Shown here: positions 18,003 to 26,460 of the stretch, one piece after another | Layout of the letters: each line of letters begins with the position of its first letter | Position numbering within the stretch: the stretch's first letter is position 1 | Source: Pradoshia eiseniae | GTDB taxonomy: Bacteria > Bacillota > Bacilli > Bacillales > Pradoshiaceae | Length of the DNA stretch: 64,000 nt | Direction of reading: 5' to 3' | Assembly (NCBI RefSeq): GCF_002946355.1 | Contig: NZ_PKOZ01000001.1 | Coordinates: forward strand, 372,001 to 436,000 | Notes under the pieces: generated by a model | Seen by the model: the letters and a program-made list of their open reading frames with translations, nothing else | Told to the model about the DNA's origin: nothing | Database searches by the model: none | Position numbers and translations under genes: made by a program

Positions 18003-18036
18003 CTTAATGCCCCATTCACCATATCGGTCATTTTGA

Positions 18037-18304
18037 CTATTTCATGGAGAATGGGAGGACAGAGAGTATAGCCAGTATGACAGCCCAGTCTATTAAAAGG
18101 ATATTCCAAAACAGATAACTCCAGTGCAGCGAAAAGTGAATGGATAGAAAAGAGGATTAGGCAGGAAGTCTTATAGCGTGATGCTTGACTCTTGTACTGG
18201 ACTTCATTGCAATAAGGGCATTGCATGATTCTTTTAAATGATCATGCGTTTATGAGCGTTTGAGACTAGCTCCAGGATTCTCTGCATTTCTGACAGTTTA
18301 GCAT
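18037..18304 (-). pseudogene. decayed CxxC-x20-CxxC small zinc-ribbon membrane protein gene
   Basis: On the minus strand an ATG at 18304, with GAGGAT just upstream, opens MLNCQKCRESWS. An in-frame TAG, later a TGA, then CPYCNEVQYKSQASRYKTS follow. The two CxxC pairs are about 21 residues apart. Past that point the frame that continues sensibly is a different one, reading LLIDWAVILAILSVLPFSMK and then a stop at 18037. This gives a zinc-ribbon head plus a membrane tail, the plan I recall for the Bacillus 'cxxc_20_cxxc' family. Two nonsense codons and one frameshift mark it as dead. Sequencing error cannot explain all three easily. Confidence 0.6.
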
Positions 18305-18376
18305 GTGATCCTCATCATTACATTTTTTAGAGGTAAATTGGTATACTTCCATGTGGATTAATAGGTTTCACCAGTG

Positions 18377-18407
18377 AGCTCCCGTGCTTTGCATGGGGCT
18401 TTTTTTG
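18377..18407 (+). terminator. terminator-like hairpin
   Basis: AGCTCCCGTGC pairs imperfectly with GCATGGGGCT (G-T pairs and one bulge) and is followed by seven T residues. It lies about 370 bases after hpaB with only a pseudogene between, so it could end read-through from hpaB before yhgE. Confidence 0.55.
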
Positions 18408-18484
18408 CTTATGCTTCTCAGGATAAATGTTACGCTTTGGCCCACACTATCATTAATACACGTATAGAAGGAGCTTGGTGACAA

Positions 18485-21085
18485 ATGGCGAAGATATGGG
18501 AAATATACAAGGTGGACTGGATTCGCATTTTTCACTCTAAAGCAGCAGTGGTGCTTATTATCGCCCTGATGGTTCTTCCTTCTCTTTATGCCTGGTTTAA
18601 TATAAAGGCTCTATGGGATCCATATGGAAATACTTCTGGCCTTCATGTGGCTGTGGCCAATGATGATACAGGCTTTACGTTTAGGGGAGAATCGGTTAAT
18701 ATCGGCAATCAGGTTGTTGAAACTCTTAAGAAGGACAAAAAGCTAGGCTGGGTCTTTGTAGATCATGCGACGGCTGAAAAAGAGGTTAGGCAAGGGAAGT
18801 ATTATGCGAGCATCTATATTCCTCGGAATTTCTCAAAAAATATGGCCAGCATCCTAACGGGTGATTTGGTCAAGCCGGAAATCATATACACGGTAAATGA
18901 TAAGATCAATGCGATTGCCCCCAAAATCACCTCTAAAGGGGCCAGCACCATCGCGAGCAGTGTGAGCAGCCAGTTTATTGAGACGGTGTCCCAAGAACTG
19001 CTGTCGGCTTTTAAGGAAACGGGGGTTGAGCTGGAGAAAGAACTGCCGACCATCCGCGGTATGGAAAATAAGCTCTATGATATTCAAGCAGCTATCCCGA
19101 AGATGAATGAATTTGGCAGCCAAATCATCAGCTTGAATAAGAGCATGCCTGCTATCCAGGAGAAGGTCAAAAAGGTGACAGGCTATACAGAATACATCCC
19201 TGCCATTGATGAACTGGGAGCGAATGTCTTAAAGGTGAGGGATGCCCTTCCGGAAATAGAGAACGCAGGAGAGAAAATAGCGGTATTGGAGGACCGATTG
19301 CCAGATATTCAGCAAGCTGCCAATTCGGTCAATTCCCTTACAAATGATTTTGACTCCATTCATCAAAGCTTAAATGCGGCTATCAGTGAAGCCAAAAAGG
19401 CAAGTGAGGTCATTAATCAGGTTCAGAAAATTCTTCCGGAAGTAGAAGAGCTAATGGAAGCGGGTTCTGGCTATACATCTGTCGTCAAGGAATTCGCTAA
19501 TCAATTATCTGCCTCTTTTGATGTAATTGAACAAATGATTCAGAGGAACGTGCAAATTGCTCATACATCGGCTAAAACAATCACGTCAAGCTTGTCGGTG
19601 AGCGGGGCGGATACCGATGCTATCAGAAGCCAGCTGATAAGCTTATCGACCATGCTTGGAACACAGGCCCAACTGGTTGAAGGTATCAAAAGTACAAACG
19701 GAAATTTAAGCGAGTTTGCACAAAAGTTAACAAAAGCCCAGAATCTTGCACAATCTGCCATCCAATCTCTTGATAATGGGGATGTGACAACAGCCCAAAC
19801 GCAGGCTAGCCAGATTCAAGCGTTAACGGAGGACTTGCTTAGTGGCTATGAGGATACGTTTAAGCCGGCCATTGAACAAGGATTGACCAGTTTAAGCAGC
19901 GACATCGATAAAACGGATCAAGTTCTGCAAACCTTGAATGAGCAGCTGCCGGCCATAAAATCTATTTTGGTGAATGCAGGAGAAATAACGAATAGCACGA
20001 TTACGACTCTTGAAAAATATGAAGCCGCTTTTCCTGAGATTGGCTCATCAATCGAAAAGGCATCTGAGGCGATTCAGTCCAATATGGATACATTTATTAA
20101 TGGAGTGACCTTGGCAAATGACTTCTTTGAAACAAAATATCCGCAAGCCAAGGAGTCTATCGAGCAAGGCAGTGCGTTTATTGAGAATGAATGGCCTAAA
20201 TTATCAAAAGAGCTTGCCTCGTCTGCAGAGCTGATTGACGAAAGGATGCCGGGAATAGAAAAGGCAGTGGGGATTGCCGCAGACCTTGCTGCGAATGATT
20301 TGCCGTTGTTCACAGCCAAGATAAATGAAGCAACGGAGAAATTAACGGAGGCAAAGGGAGAAATCAATTTAGAGGAGCTGATTCAATTCCTGCGCCTGGA
20401 TGTCCAAACCGATAGTGATTTTCTCTCTAACCCCATTCATTTAAAAGAGGTCACTGAATACCCGATTGCCAATTATGGCTCCGCGAGTACCCCGTTTTAT
20501 ACGACCTTAGCCATCTGGGTTGGGGTTGTCCTGCTCGTATCGATGCTTTCCGTTGATGTTCATATGCCTGAAGGAAAATGGACTGCTTTTCAAGTCTATT
20601 TTGGGAGAGGGCTGACCTTTTTGACCATTGCCCTTATTCAAACCGTGATTATAGCCCTTGGTGATATCTTTTTACTCAAGGCGGATATTGCGGAACGAGG
20701 AAAATTCATTCTATTTTCTCTCCTGATTGCCGTGGTCTTTACGGCTCTTATTTATACATTCGTATCTGTGTTTGGCAATATCGGCAAAGGTTTGGCCATC
20801 ATCCTGCTAGTTTTGCAGGTGGCAGGATCAGGTTCAAACTTCCCGATTGAAGTTTCATCATCCTTTTTTCAGCATATCTATCCTTTCCTGCCATTTACGT
20901 ATGCCGTGAAATTATTACGGGAATCAGTCGGCGGAATATACTGGCCAACCGCAATTCAGTGTATCGTGGTTTTATCCGGGATTACGGTTTTGTTCGGATT
21001 GTTTGGTACCCTTTTCAAAAAGCCGCTTGCACGAATTGTGAACAAGTTTAATGAAGACGCAAAAAAAAGCAAGATAATCCATTGA
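18485..21085 (+). CDS. yhgE: YhgE/Pip-family membrane protein (ABC-2-like, phage infection protein type)
   Basis: An 866-residue protein. One N-terminal membrane span (residues ~18-40) is followed by the conserved ALWDPYGNTSGLHVAVANDD. A very long extracytoplasmic region (~45-670) rich in Gln, Ala, Ser and Leu is predicted to be coiled coil. Five membrane spans follow between ~672 and 842 with FPIEVSSSFFQHIYPFLPFTYAV, a hallmark of YhgE and Pip. Homologues act as phage receptors in lactic bacteria and are related to type VII secretion EsaA proteins. The ATG follows AAGGAGCTTGGTGACAA. The gene stands alone. Confidence 0.85.
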   Translation: MAKIWEIYKVDWIRIFHSKAAVVLIIALMVLPSLYAWFNIKALWDPYGNTSGLHVAVANDDTGFTFRGESVNIGNQVVETLKKDKKLGWVFVDHATAEKEVRQGKYYASIYIPRNFSKNMASILTGDLVKPEIIYTVNDKINAIAPKITSKGASTIASSVSSQFIETVSQELLSAFKETGVELEKELPTIRGMENKLYDIQAAIPKMNEFGSQIISLNKSMPAIQEKVKKVTGYTEYIPAIDELGANVLKVRDALPEIENAGEKIAVLEDRLPDIQQAANSVNSLTNDFDSIHQSLNAAISEAKKASEVINQVQKILPEVEELMEAGSGYTSVVKEFANQLSASFDVIEQMIQRNVQIAHTSAKTITSSLSVSGADTDAIRSQLISLSTMLGTQAQLVEGIKSTNGNLSEFAQKLTKAQNLAQSAIQSLDNGDVTTAQTQASQIQALTEDLLSGYEDTFKPAIEQGLTSLSSDIDKTDQVLQTLNEQLPAIKSILVNAGEITNSTITTLEKYEAAFPEIGSSIEKASEAIQSNMDTFINGVTLANDFFETKYPQAKESIEQGSAFIENEWPKLSKELASSAELIDERMPGIEKAVGIAADLAANDLPLFTAKINEATEKLTEAKGEINLEELIQFLRLDVQTDSDFLSNPIHLKEVTEYPIANYGSASTPFYTTLAIWVGVVLLVSMLSVDVHMPEGKWTAFQVYFGRGLTFLTIALIQTVIIALGDIFLLKADIAERGKFILFSLLIAVVFTALIYTFVSVFGNIGKGLAIILLVLQVAGSGSNFPIEVSSSFFQHIYPFLPFTYAVKLLRESVGGIYWPTAIQCIVVLSGITVLFGLFGTLFKKPLARIVNKFNEDAKKSKIIH

Positions 21086-21200
21086 TAAGTTTGTCAGATC
21101 AAACGGTAACTTGGTAAAATGAAATGGGTATGAACCAAAATTATCCACGAAAATAGATAAAGAACGCATGGCCACGCTGTTAATCAAGGGGTGTAGCAAA

Positions 21201-22172
21201 ATGAAACTGAAGGATGTTTTTATTTCGTTATCTGAGAATCAATTCTTGAACCAAGCTGCCCAAAAATATGGATTAAAAATGGGAGCAAGCTCTGTTGTTG
21301 CCGGCACGACAATCGAAGAAGCCATCGAAGGCATTCGTGAGCTGAATAGGCGCGGAATATCCTGCACGGTTGACTGTCTTGGGGAATTTGTGAGCGATAA
21401 AGCGGAAGCGACTAAAGCGAAAGACCAAATTATCCATGTCATAGAAGCTATTCACGATACTGAGGTCGACGCTCATATCTCGCTAAAGCCATCGCAGTTA
21501 GGGCTGGATATCGATTATGCATTCTGTCTTGAGAACTTGAAAGAAATCGCCGAAACCGCCTCCAGGTATGAGATGTTTATTAATATTGATATGGAGAATT
21601 ATGAACGTTTAGAGCCATCCTTTCGTCTATTGGAGGAATTGACCCAGAACTATCCGAATATAGGCACCGTCATCCAGGCCTACTTCTATCGCGCTCAATC
21701 CGATATTGAACGCTTAAAGGACTATCGTCTGCGCATTGTAAAAGGGGCTTATAAAGAAACGAACGATGTTGCCTATCAGGATAAGATGGATATTGATGAT
21801 AACTTTCTTCGTCTGATTGAATATCATTTGCAAAACGGCAAATTCACTTCCATTGCCACCCATGATCACCAAATCATCGAGCATGTAAAGCGCTTTGTCG
21901 AAGCGAACCATATCCCTAAAGACAAATTTGAATTCCAAATGCTTTACGGATTTAGAACAGAGCTGCAATATCAACTCGCTAAGGAAGGATACCAATTCTG
22001 CACCTATGTGCCATTCGGAACCGATTGGTACGGCTACTTTATGAGGCGTCTTGCCGAAAGACCGCAAAACATCAGCCTAGTGACTAAGCAAGTGTTTAAT
22101 AAGAAAACAAACATCATCCTTGGCGTTGCAGCAGGTGCTTTTCTGCTGGGAAGAATAACGAAGAAGAAATAA
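21201..22172 (+). CDS. proline dehydrogenase
   Basis: A 323-residue monofunctional FAD-dependent proline dehydrogenase. ATG 21201 is chosen because CAAGGGGTG stands just upstream; an ATG 33 bases earlier lacks an SD. Seen: DAHISLKPSQLGLDID near 86 (barrel strand with substrate Lys), RIVKGAYKE near 179, SIATHDH near 217, QMLYGFR near 249 and YVPFGTDWYGYFMRRLAERPQN near 269-290, the C-terminal signature binding proline and FAD. It oxidises proline to pyrroline-5-carboxylate. No P5C dehydrogenase is adjacent. The tail (about residues 302-323) is a hydrophobic glycine-rich stretch ending in basic residues, possibly a membrane contact. Confidence 0.88.
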   Translation: MKLKDVFISLSENQFLNQAAQKYGLKMGASSVVAGTTIEEAIEGIRELNRRGISCTVDCLGEFVSDKAEATKAKDQIIHVIEAIHDTEVDAHISLKPSQLGLDIDYAFCLENLKEIAETASRYEMFINIDMENYERLEPSFRLLEELTQNYPNIGTVIQAYFYRAQSDIERLKDYRLRIVKGAYKETNDVAYQDKMDIDDNFLRLIEYHLQNGKFTSIATHDHQIIEHVKRFVEANHIPKDKFEFQMLYGFRTELQYQLAKEGYQFCTYVPFGTDWYGYFMRRLAERPQNISLVTKQVFNKKTNIILGVAAGAFLLGRITKKK

Positions 22173-22191
22173 GTTTGCGATACCTAATATT

Positions 22192-22222
22192 AAAAAGCAA
22201 AGCACAATGCTTTGCTTTTTTT
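22192..22222 (+). terminator. intrinsic terminator of the proline dehydrogenase gene
   Basis: A perfect 13-bp stem, AAAAAGCAAAGCA against TGCTTTGCTTTTT, has a 3-base loop and continues into a T-run. Confidence 0.9.
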
Positions 22223-22298
22223 GATGAATGCGCTTTAGCACTTTACCTTTATAGTTGAAATTGGTTTAAAGTGATAAAAAAAGGGGAATTTACACCCA

Positions 22299-22441
22299 TA
22301 TCTTAGATTCTGAGATACGATTTCAGGTTACTAGGTGCGACTTTCAAAAGAATGAATGTTATTTATGCATGACTAGAGGTTAAGCGCCTTTAATGCTGCC
22401 GCTCGGCTAACCTGGGTTAAGGTCTCTTAAACATAATTTAT
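22299..22441 (+). other. inverted repeats in the leader of a small gene
   Basis: TATCTTAGA (22299-22307) and TCTGAGATA (22309-22317) form a near-perfect palindrome that could be an operator. Further down, AGGTTA (22377-22382) and TAACCT with GC-rich sequence between could fold an RNA structure before the SD of the 51-residue gene. Neither matches a riboswitch class I know. Confidence 0.35.
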
Positions 22442-22453
22442 GGAGGTAACATA

Positions 22454-22609
22454 ATGAAAGATGTTTGGGTAAATGCTATTCAAACCGGCTATCGTGATTA
22501 TGAGGAGGCTGTAAAAGCCAAACAAAAAAGAAAAAGACAATTATTTTATCTAGTCGGTGCATCATCCGCTATAGCAGCACTATATAATTTATTTATTGGT
22601 ATTATTTAA
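22454..22609 (+). CDS. small single-span membrane protein, 51 residues
   Basis: The ATG at 22454 follows GGAGGTAACATA, a strong SD. The peptide begins MKDVWVNAIQTGYRDYEEAV. A very basic KAKQKRKRQ stretch (residues ~21-29) is followed by a hydrophobic segment (about 31-51) ending at Ile. The topology would be cytoplasmic N-terminus, positive-inside, C-terminal span. The stop codon merges with a perfect terminator, which supports a real transcript. No family is recognised. Confidence 0.65.
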   Translation: MKDVWVNAIQTGYRDYEEAVKAKQKRKRQLFYLVGASSAIAALYNLFIGII

Positions 22610-22643
22610 AATACTGGGTGAGGATTCAGCCCAGTATTTTTTT
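22609..22643 (+). terminator. intrinsic terminator of the 51-residue gene
   Basis: AAATACTGGG and CCCAGTATTT pair perfectly (10 bp) around an 11-base loop, followed by more T residues. The first base overlaps the stop codon of the small gene. Confidence 0.88.
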
Positions 22644-22827
22644 GGTTCTTTTAACAGGCAACCATACTGTTTCATTAAGATAAGGTCTTGCCAGTTTAAT
22701 AATAGATGTTTATTGGATACATTTCGTAAATGAAACTTGAATAGTTAAATTGTAAAAAGATAGAAACCTAGGTGTAACATTGTCATTGTATAATTAATAT
22801 ACAAACCACATAGAAGGAACGATGACA

Positions 22828-22986
22828 ATGGAGCTAAGAGAGAAAGAAGCGAAAAAAGAAACTATTACTATTTCCCCAGTTATCAAAGACTATATCCAAA
22901 ATAAAAGCACATTAGAAGATCTCGAACAATTGAAGCACCTTATCGCAAAACGGTATGCAATTTTAAAAGTACCGGGCTTGGATTAA
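22828..22986 (+). CDS. small charged protein, 52 residues, function unknown
   Basis: Start ATG 22828 is preferred over in-frame ATG 22822, because AAGGAA lies at proper spacing (about 9 bases) only from the former. The N-terminus MELREKEAKKETITI is highly charged. The rest looks helical (DYIQNKSTLEDLEQLKHL) with a short hydrophobic C-terminus. It has no Cys and no membrane span. A TATAAT lies at 22789-22794 and a terminator follows the stop by ten bases, so the unit looks like a complete small monocistronic gene. No family is recognised. Confidence 0.6.
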   Translation: MELREKEAKKETITISPVIKDYIQNKSTLEDLEQLKHLIAKRYAILKVPGLD

Positions 22987-22996
22987 GATGCGTAGG

Positions 22997-23028
22997 AGCA
23001 CTCTAGAGAGTATTCTAGGGTGCTTTTT
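22997..23028 (+). terminator. intrinsic terminator of the 52-residue gene
   Basis: AGCACTCTAGA and TCTAGGGTGCT form an 11-bp stem with one G-T pair, followed by TTTT. Confidence 0.85.
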
Positions 23029-23150
23029 GTTTTTGCATAGCTATGTAAAAAAATCTGTACCTAATAGCTGTAAGTATAGTTTGTTGCTAACAAATATAAA
23101 TGGGAAAAATCCTGACATACAATTAAGTTAATTTGATGTGTTATTAAAAA

Positions 23151-23202
23151 ACTCCCTATCACCATCCAGATTCGCTAATTGAATCTAAGGGTGATAGGGA
23201 GT
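23151..23202 (-). terminator. terminator of the ABC transporter genes
   Basis: ACTCCCTATCACC and GGTGATAGGGAGT pair perfectly over 13 bp, with a second inner helix AGATTC/GAATCT. On the minus strand the stem is followed by a T-run (AAAAA at 23146-23150 on the plus strand). Confidence 0.9.
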
Positions 23203-23207
23203 CCGTC

Positions 23208-23888
23208 TTACCTCATAAAAACCTCTGCCCGTTTCTCCAAATACCTCTGCAGGACCGAGACGACTGAGCAAATGCCCCAATAAATCAGCGCAATGAGTAT
23301 ATACATCGTCATATAATCCAGTTCACGTCCGCCGACAATTTTTGCGTGCTGGAATATTTCCGGCACGGTAATCATGGCCGCGAGCGAGGATGCTTTGATT
23401 AAGTCAAGCATGACATTAGAGAGAGGCGGGAGGGCAATCCGGACGGCTTGAGGGAGAATAATGCCCCTTAAGGTCTGCCAGTATGTGAGCCCTAGTGAAG
23501 TTGATGCTTCCCATTGCCCTCGGTCAACTGCGTTGATGGCCGATCGATTAATCTCAGCGATGTAGGCGGCACTATTTAGGCTGAACCCAATCACGGCTGC
23601 CTGCAAGGCCGTGAACTCAATCCCGATAACGGGAAACCCGAAGTAGAGAATGAACAAAATAACGAGAATGGGCACTCCGCGCATAAAGGAAATATAAAGA
23701 CTTGAAGGCAACCGCAGCAGCCAGTTGGATGAACCTCGCCCTAGGGCAAGGAAGAGCCCAAGCAGAAGGCCGAATGCCATGCTTACGAAAGAGATGAAGA
23801 GTGTGTTCCCGAGCCCTTCCAGGACATAAGGGAGAGATTCCATCGCTAAGCTAGGATTGAATAAATATTGCCATTGAATTTGTTCCAT
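23208..23888 (-). CDS. amino-acid ABC transporter permease (HisM family)
   Basis: A 226-residue polar amino acid permease. Seen: the N-terminal signature LPYVLEGLGNTLFISFVSM, five or so membrane spans, YISFMRGVPILVILFILYFG, and the EAA loop EASTSLGLTYWQTLRGIILPQA that contacts the ATPase. The set resembles cystine/cysteine permeases such as TcyL and TcyM. It follows its binding protein by eight bases in one operon. No ATP-binding subunit is encoded next to it, so it must borrow one from elsewhere or the operon has lost it. Confidence 0.87.
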   Translation of the reverse strand: MEQIQWQYLFNPSLAMESLPYVLEGLGNTLFISFVSMAFGLLLGLFLALGRGSSNWLLRLPSSLYISFMRGVPILVILFILYFGFPVIGIEFTALQAAVIGFSLNSAAYIAEINRSAINAVDRGQWEASTSLGLTYWQTLRGIILPQAVRIALPPLSNVMLDLIKASSLAAMITVPEIFQHAKIVGGRELDYMTMYILIALIYWGICSVVSVLQRYLEKRAEVFMR

Positions 23889-23896
23889 ATCCGTGC

Positions 23897-24745
23897 CTAC
23901 TTGCTTTCTTCGAGTTTGATTTCTTCACTCACGTCAGCGCCATTATAGAATTGCTTCGATAATTTGGTGAGTGTTCCATCTTCCTTCATTTCCTTCAGCA
24001 CTTCATTGAAGGCTTCGGTCATATCTTTATTTTCCTTCTTGAGAATAATGGATGCGCTGCTCGGATTGTAACGGATGGTTGGATGGACCATAATATCCAG
24101 GTCTGAATAGTAGGATACAGCCAATGACTGCGTATAATAGTCATTTAAGATAATATCGGTCCGTCCAGTCGATACATCGCGCAAGTATTGATCATTGGTC
24201 GCATTATCATAAATGACTTCCTCGGCTCCATAGGTCCGTGCGACTTCCATATAGGTTGTCGTTGCCTCGCCGGCTGCTTTCTTTCCTTTCAGATCCTCAA
24301 GGCTATCTATGCCAGACTGGTCAGACTTACGTACGATGGCTGCTCCGACAGAATGCTTATATGGATCCGTGAACCCGAACTTTTCCTTCCGTTCGTCCGT
24401 GACGGTAATGTCATTGATGGCGAAATCAACCTGTCCACTGTTGATGGAAGAAAGCATGCCATCGAAAGCCATTTCGGTAAATTCGATTTCAAGATCCAAA
24501 CGTTTGGCCAGTTCCTTTGCCACTTCGACATCATATCCGGTGAGTTCATTGGACTCTGAATCATGATAAGAGGCTGGGAAGAGAGTTCCTGATGTCGCCA
24601 CCTTTAAAACACCTGTTTCCTGAATGTTTGCCCATGCGGTCTTTTCTGTATCATTATTTTCCTTGGATTCATTATTACAGGCAGTGATGACTGATAAAAT
24701 TGTTAAGACAACTACTAAGCCAATCCATGATTTTACTGTTTTCAT
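23897..24745 (-). CDS. amino-acid ABC transporter substrate-binding lipoprotein
   Basis: A 282-residue family 3 solute-binding protein. It has a lipoprotein signal peptide with lipobox VITAC, Cys23 being the lipid attachment site. Seen: GVLKVATSGTLFPASY near 45, ELTGYDVEVAKELAKRL near 67 and GQVDFAINDITVTDERKEKF near 103, the usual first-lobe motifs of the cystine/glutamine-binding group. GRTDIILNDYY sits in the second lobe. The SD GGGGGTGATATTAAT precedes the ATG. Cystine or a related amino acid is the best guess; the ligand is not certain. Confidence 0.87.
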   Translation of the reverse strand: MKTVKSWIGLVVVLTILSVITACNNESKENNDTEKTAWANIQETGVLKVATSGTLFPASYHDSESNELTGYDVEVAKELAKRLDLEIEFTEMAFDGMLSSINSGQVDFAINDITVTDERKEKFGFTDPYKHSVGAAIVRKSDQSGIDSLEDLKGKKAAGEATTTYMEVARTYGAEEVIYDNATNDQYLRDVSTGRTDIILNDYYTQSLAVSYYSDLDIMVHPTIRYNPSSASIILKKENKDMTEAFNEVLKEMKEDGTLTKLSKQFYNGADVSEEIKLEESK

Positions 24746-24993
24746 ATTAATATCACCCCCTGTAATAATATATCATCTCTATCACTAGGTAAAAATAAAA
24801 TTTTCCTATTTTGTCATAAAAATTGAAATGACGAATATTTTCGTCAAATAAATTAAAATTATCTAAATATTATGTCCTTTTAAAGGAAATATGTTAATAT
24901 AACAAAATATTAAAGAAAATGATAAAGGATGGATAGGAAGTAAGTTTTTGTCTTTATTTATCAGAATTTTTAAACATCAAAGAATGGGAGACG

Positions 24994-26022
24994 ATGAAAG
25001 TGAACAGGAAAGACTACATCATAGACCGTATGTACAAAGCATCAACAGGTATTGCAAATGCCGTATTGGTTACACTTGGAATCGGGCTTTTGTTCGAATC
25101 CATCGGAGGATATTTTGATTGGCAGATGTTCTTGACAATCGGAGGGGCGGCTAAGGTGTTGCTCGCTCCCGCTCTGGGTGCCGGAATTGCCTATCAGCTA
25201 GGCGGGAATTCCTTGGTTATCTTCAGTGCGATGGCATGTTCCTCAGTCGGAGGAGCTGCCATTCAGAAGACGGCGGAGGGGGCCTTTACCATCGTGACCG
25301 GGCAGCCGATATCTGCCGTATTAGCGGCTATTATTGCTACGTATGTTGGTAAGAGAATGGTTGGGAAGACAAGGCTGGATATCATGGCGATTCCGCTTGC
25401 TGCGATATTTATCGGAGGAATATCTGGTGTTGGGCTGGCAGCTGTGACTACACCATTGCTAACATGGATCAGCGCTCAAATCACCGCGTCTGTCCAAGGT
25501 TCTCCGCTTATTGGTTCGATTGTACTCTCATTAGTCTTTAGCCTGTTATTGATGACACCCGCATCCTCAGCAGCTCTGGCGATTGCGTTGCAGCTTGACC
25601 CAGTTTCAAGCGCAGCAGCATTAATCGGATGTACGGTTCAGTTTGTGGCCTTTACGGCGATGTCCTATAAGGATAATGACCTTGGAGGATTCCTGGCCCA
25701 ATCGATTGTTACGCCAAAAGTTCAGTTTCCGAATCTGATCAAGAATCCGATTTATATCATCCCAGCATTCACTGCCGCAGCCGTTGCGGCGCCGATTGCC
25801 ACAATGGTATTTGATTTTAAAGTTCCGTATGAGCTTGGGGGAATGGGATTAAGCTCCCTGATTGCCCCAATTAATATATTGGCAAACCAAGGATGGAGTG
25901 TGTTCCTCATCTACGTAGCTGTCGGCATGGTTCTTCCTGCTCTTATTGCCATTTCAATCCACCACTTTCTGAGAATGGCCGGCAAGGTACATCCTGGCGA
26001 TTTAAAGCTTGAAGTACAATAA
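24994..26022 (+). CDS. PTS EIIC-like membrane permease
   Basis: A 342-residue protein with eight or more hydrophobic segments and a short charged start (MKVNRKDYIIDRMYKAS). Glycine-rich repeats such as SVGGAAIQKTAEG and GGISGVGLAAVTTPLL recall the stand-alone PTS_EIIC_2 family found in Bacillus and Listeria. Conserved LGGNSLVIFSAMACSSVGGAA and MSYKDNDLGGFLAQSIVTPKVQ are seen. No EIIA or EIIB gene is adjacent, so it may not work as a normal sugar PTS. SD GGGAG stands four bases before ATG; GTG two codons later is a possible alternative start. Confidence 0.72.
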   Translation: MKVNRKDYIIDRMYKASTGIANAVLVTLGIGLLFESIGGYFDWQMFLTIGGAAKVLLAPALGAGIAYQLGGNSLVIFSAMACSSVGGAAIQKTAEGAFTIVTGQPISAVLAAIIATYVGKRMVGKTRLDIMAIPLAAIFIGGISGVGLAAVTTPLLTWISAQITASVQGSPLIGSIVLSLVFSLLLMTPASSAALAIALQLDPVSSAAALIGCTVQFVAFTAMSYKDNDLGGFLAQSIVTPKVQFPNLIKNPIYIIPAFTAAAVAAPIATMVFDFKVPYELGGMGLSSLIAPINILANQGWSVFLIYVAVGMVLPALIAISIHHFLRMAGKVHPGDLKLEVQ

Positions 26023-26096
26023 TGGTACCCCTTGGTTTTGGACCTCGCTTAATGGTGATATAGGCATAAAGTTTCACTAATGGAGTGTGATTGAAG

Positions 26097-26309
26097 ATGA
26101 AAGGCATCATTGACCGTTTTGAGGGGGATATTACTGTCGTAGGAATTGACGGAGAAACACAGGATTTCCCGAAGAAGATTTTTCCTAAGCATGCGGAATC
26201 CGGAGATGTCGCCTGAGATCTCGGGTAGAAAGTAACGGTTTTGAAAGAGGAATCCGAGAAACTGCGAAAAGAAATCGAACAATTAATGGAAGACGTTTGG
26301 GAAGACTGA
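26097..26309 (+). pseudogene. decayed DUF3006-family gene with two in-frame stops
   Basis: The frame from ATG 26097 reads MKGIIDRFEGDITVVGIDG, continues to GDVA, meets TGA at 26214 and TAG at 26226, then runs on in the same frame through KEESEKLRKEIEQLMEDVWED to the stop at 26309. That is the full 70-residue plan of DUF3006 proteins in Bacillus. The frame is intact apart from two nonsense codons four codons apart. A terminator still follows. Recent inactivation is more likely than recoding, since two different stop codons are involved. Confidence 0.7.
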
Positions 26310-26319
26310 AACGTTTTGA

Positions 26320-26352
26320 AAAGCCCGGTGCTAAAGAAGCGGCCGGGCTTTC
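26320..26352 (+). terminator. intrinsic terminator after the DUF3006 remnant
   Basis: AAGCCCGG and CCGGGCTT pair around a 14-base loop that includes GC/GC pairing, followed by TCTT. It still looks functional although the gene before it is broken. Confidence 0.7.
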
Positions 26353-26460
26353 TTTATGAAGAAAATAGGAAGAAAGGAGGTCTTTCTCTCTAATTATTAT
26401 GGAAAAGATAGGAAAACATAATCTTTTGCAGGATACCCTAATTTACTAGAATGAAAGTGA

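Noticed and set aside
17927-18226. 99-codon minus-strand frame starting MQCPYCNEVQY as an intact gene
   Set aside because: Its start is inside a longer, broken CxxC-x20-CxxC frame and its 3' part overlaps hpaB. The pseudogene reading explains it better.
26097-26309. Stop codons of the DUF3006 frame as recoding or selenocysteine
   Set aside because: Two different stops (TGA and TAG) four codons apart, with no selenocysteine insertion structure seen, point to ordinary decay.
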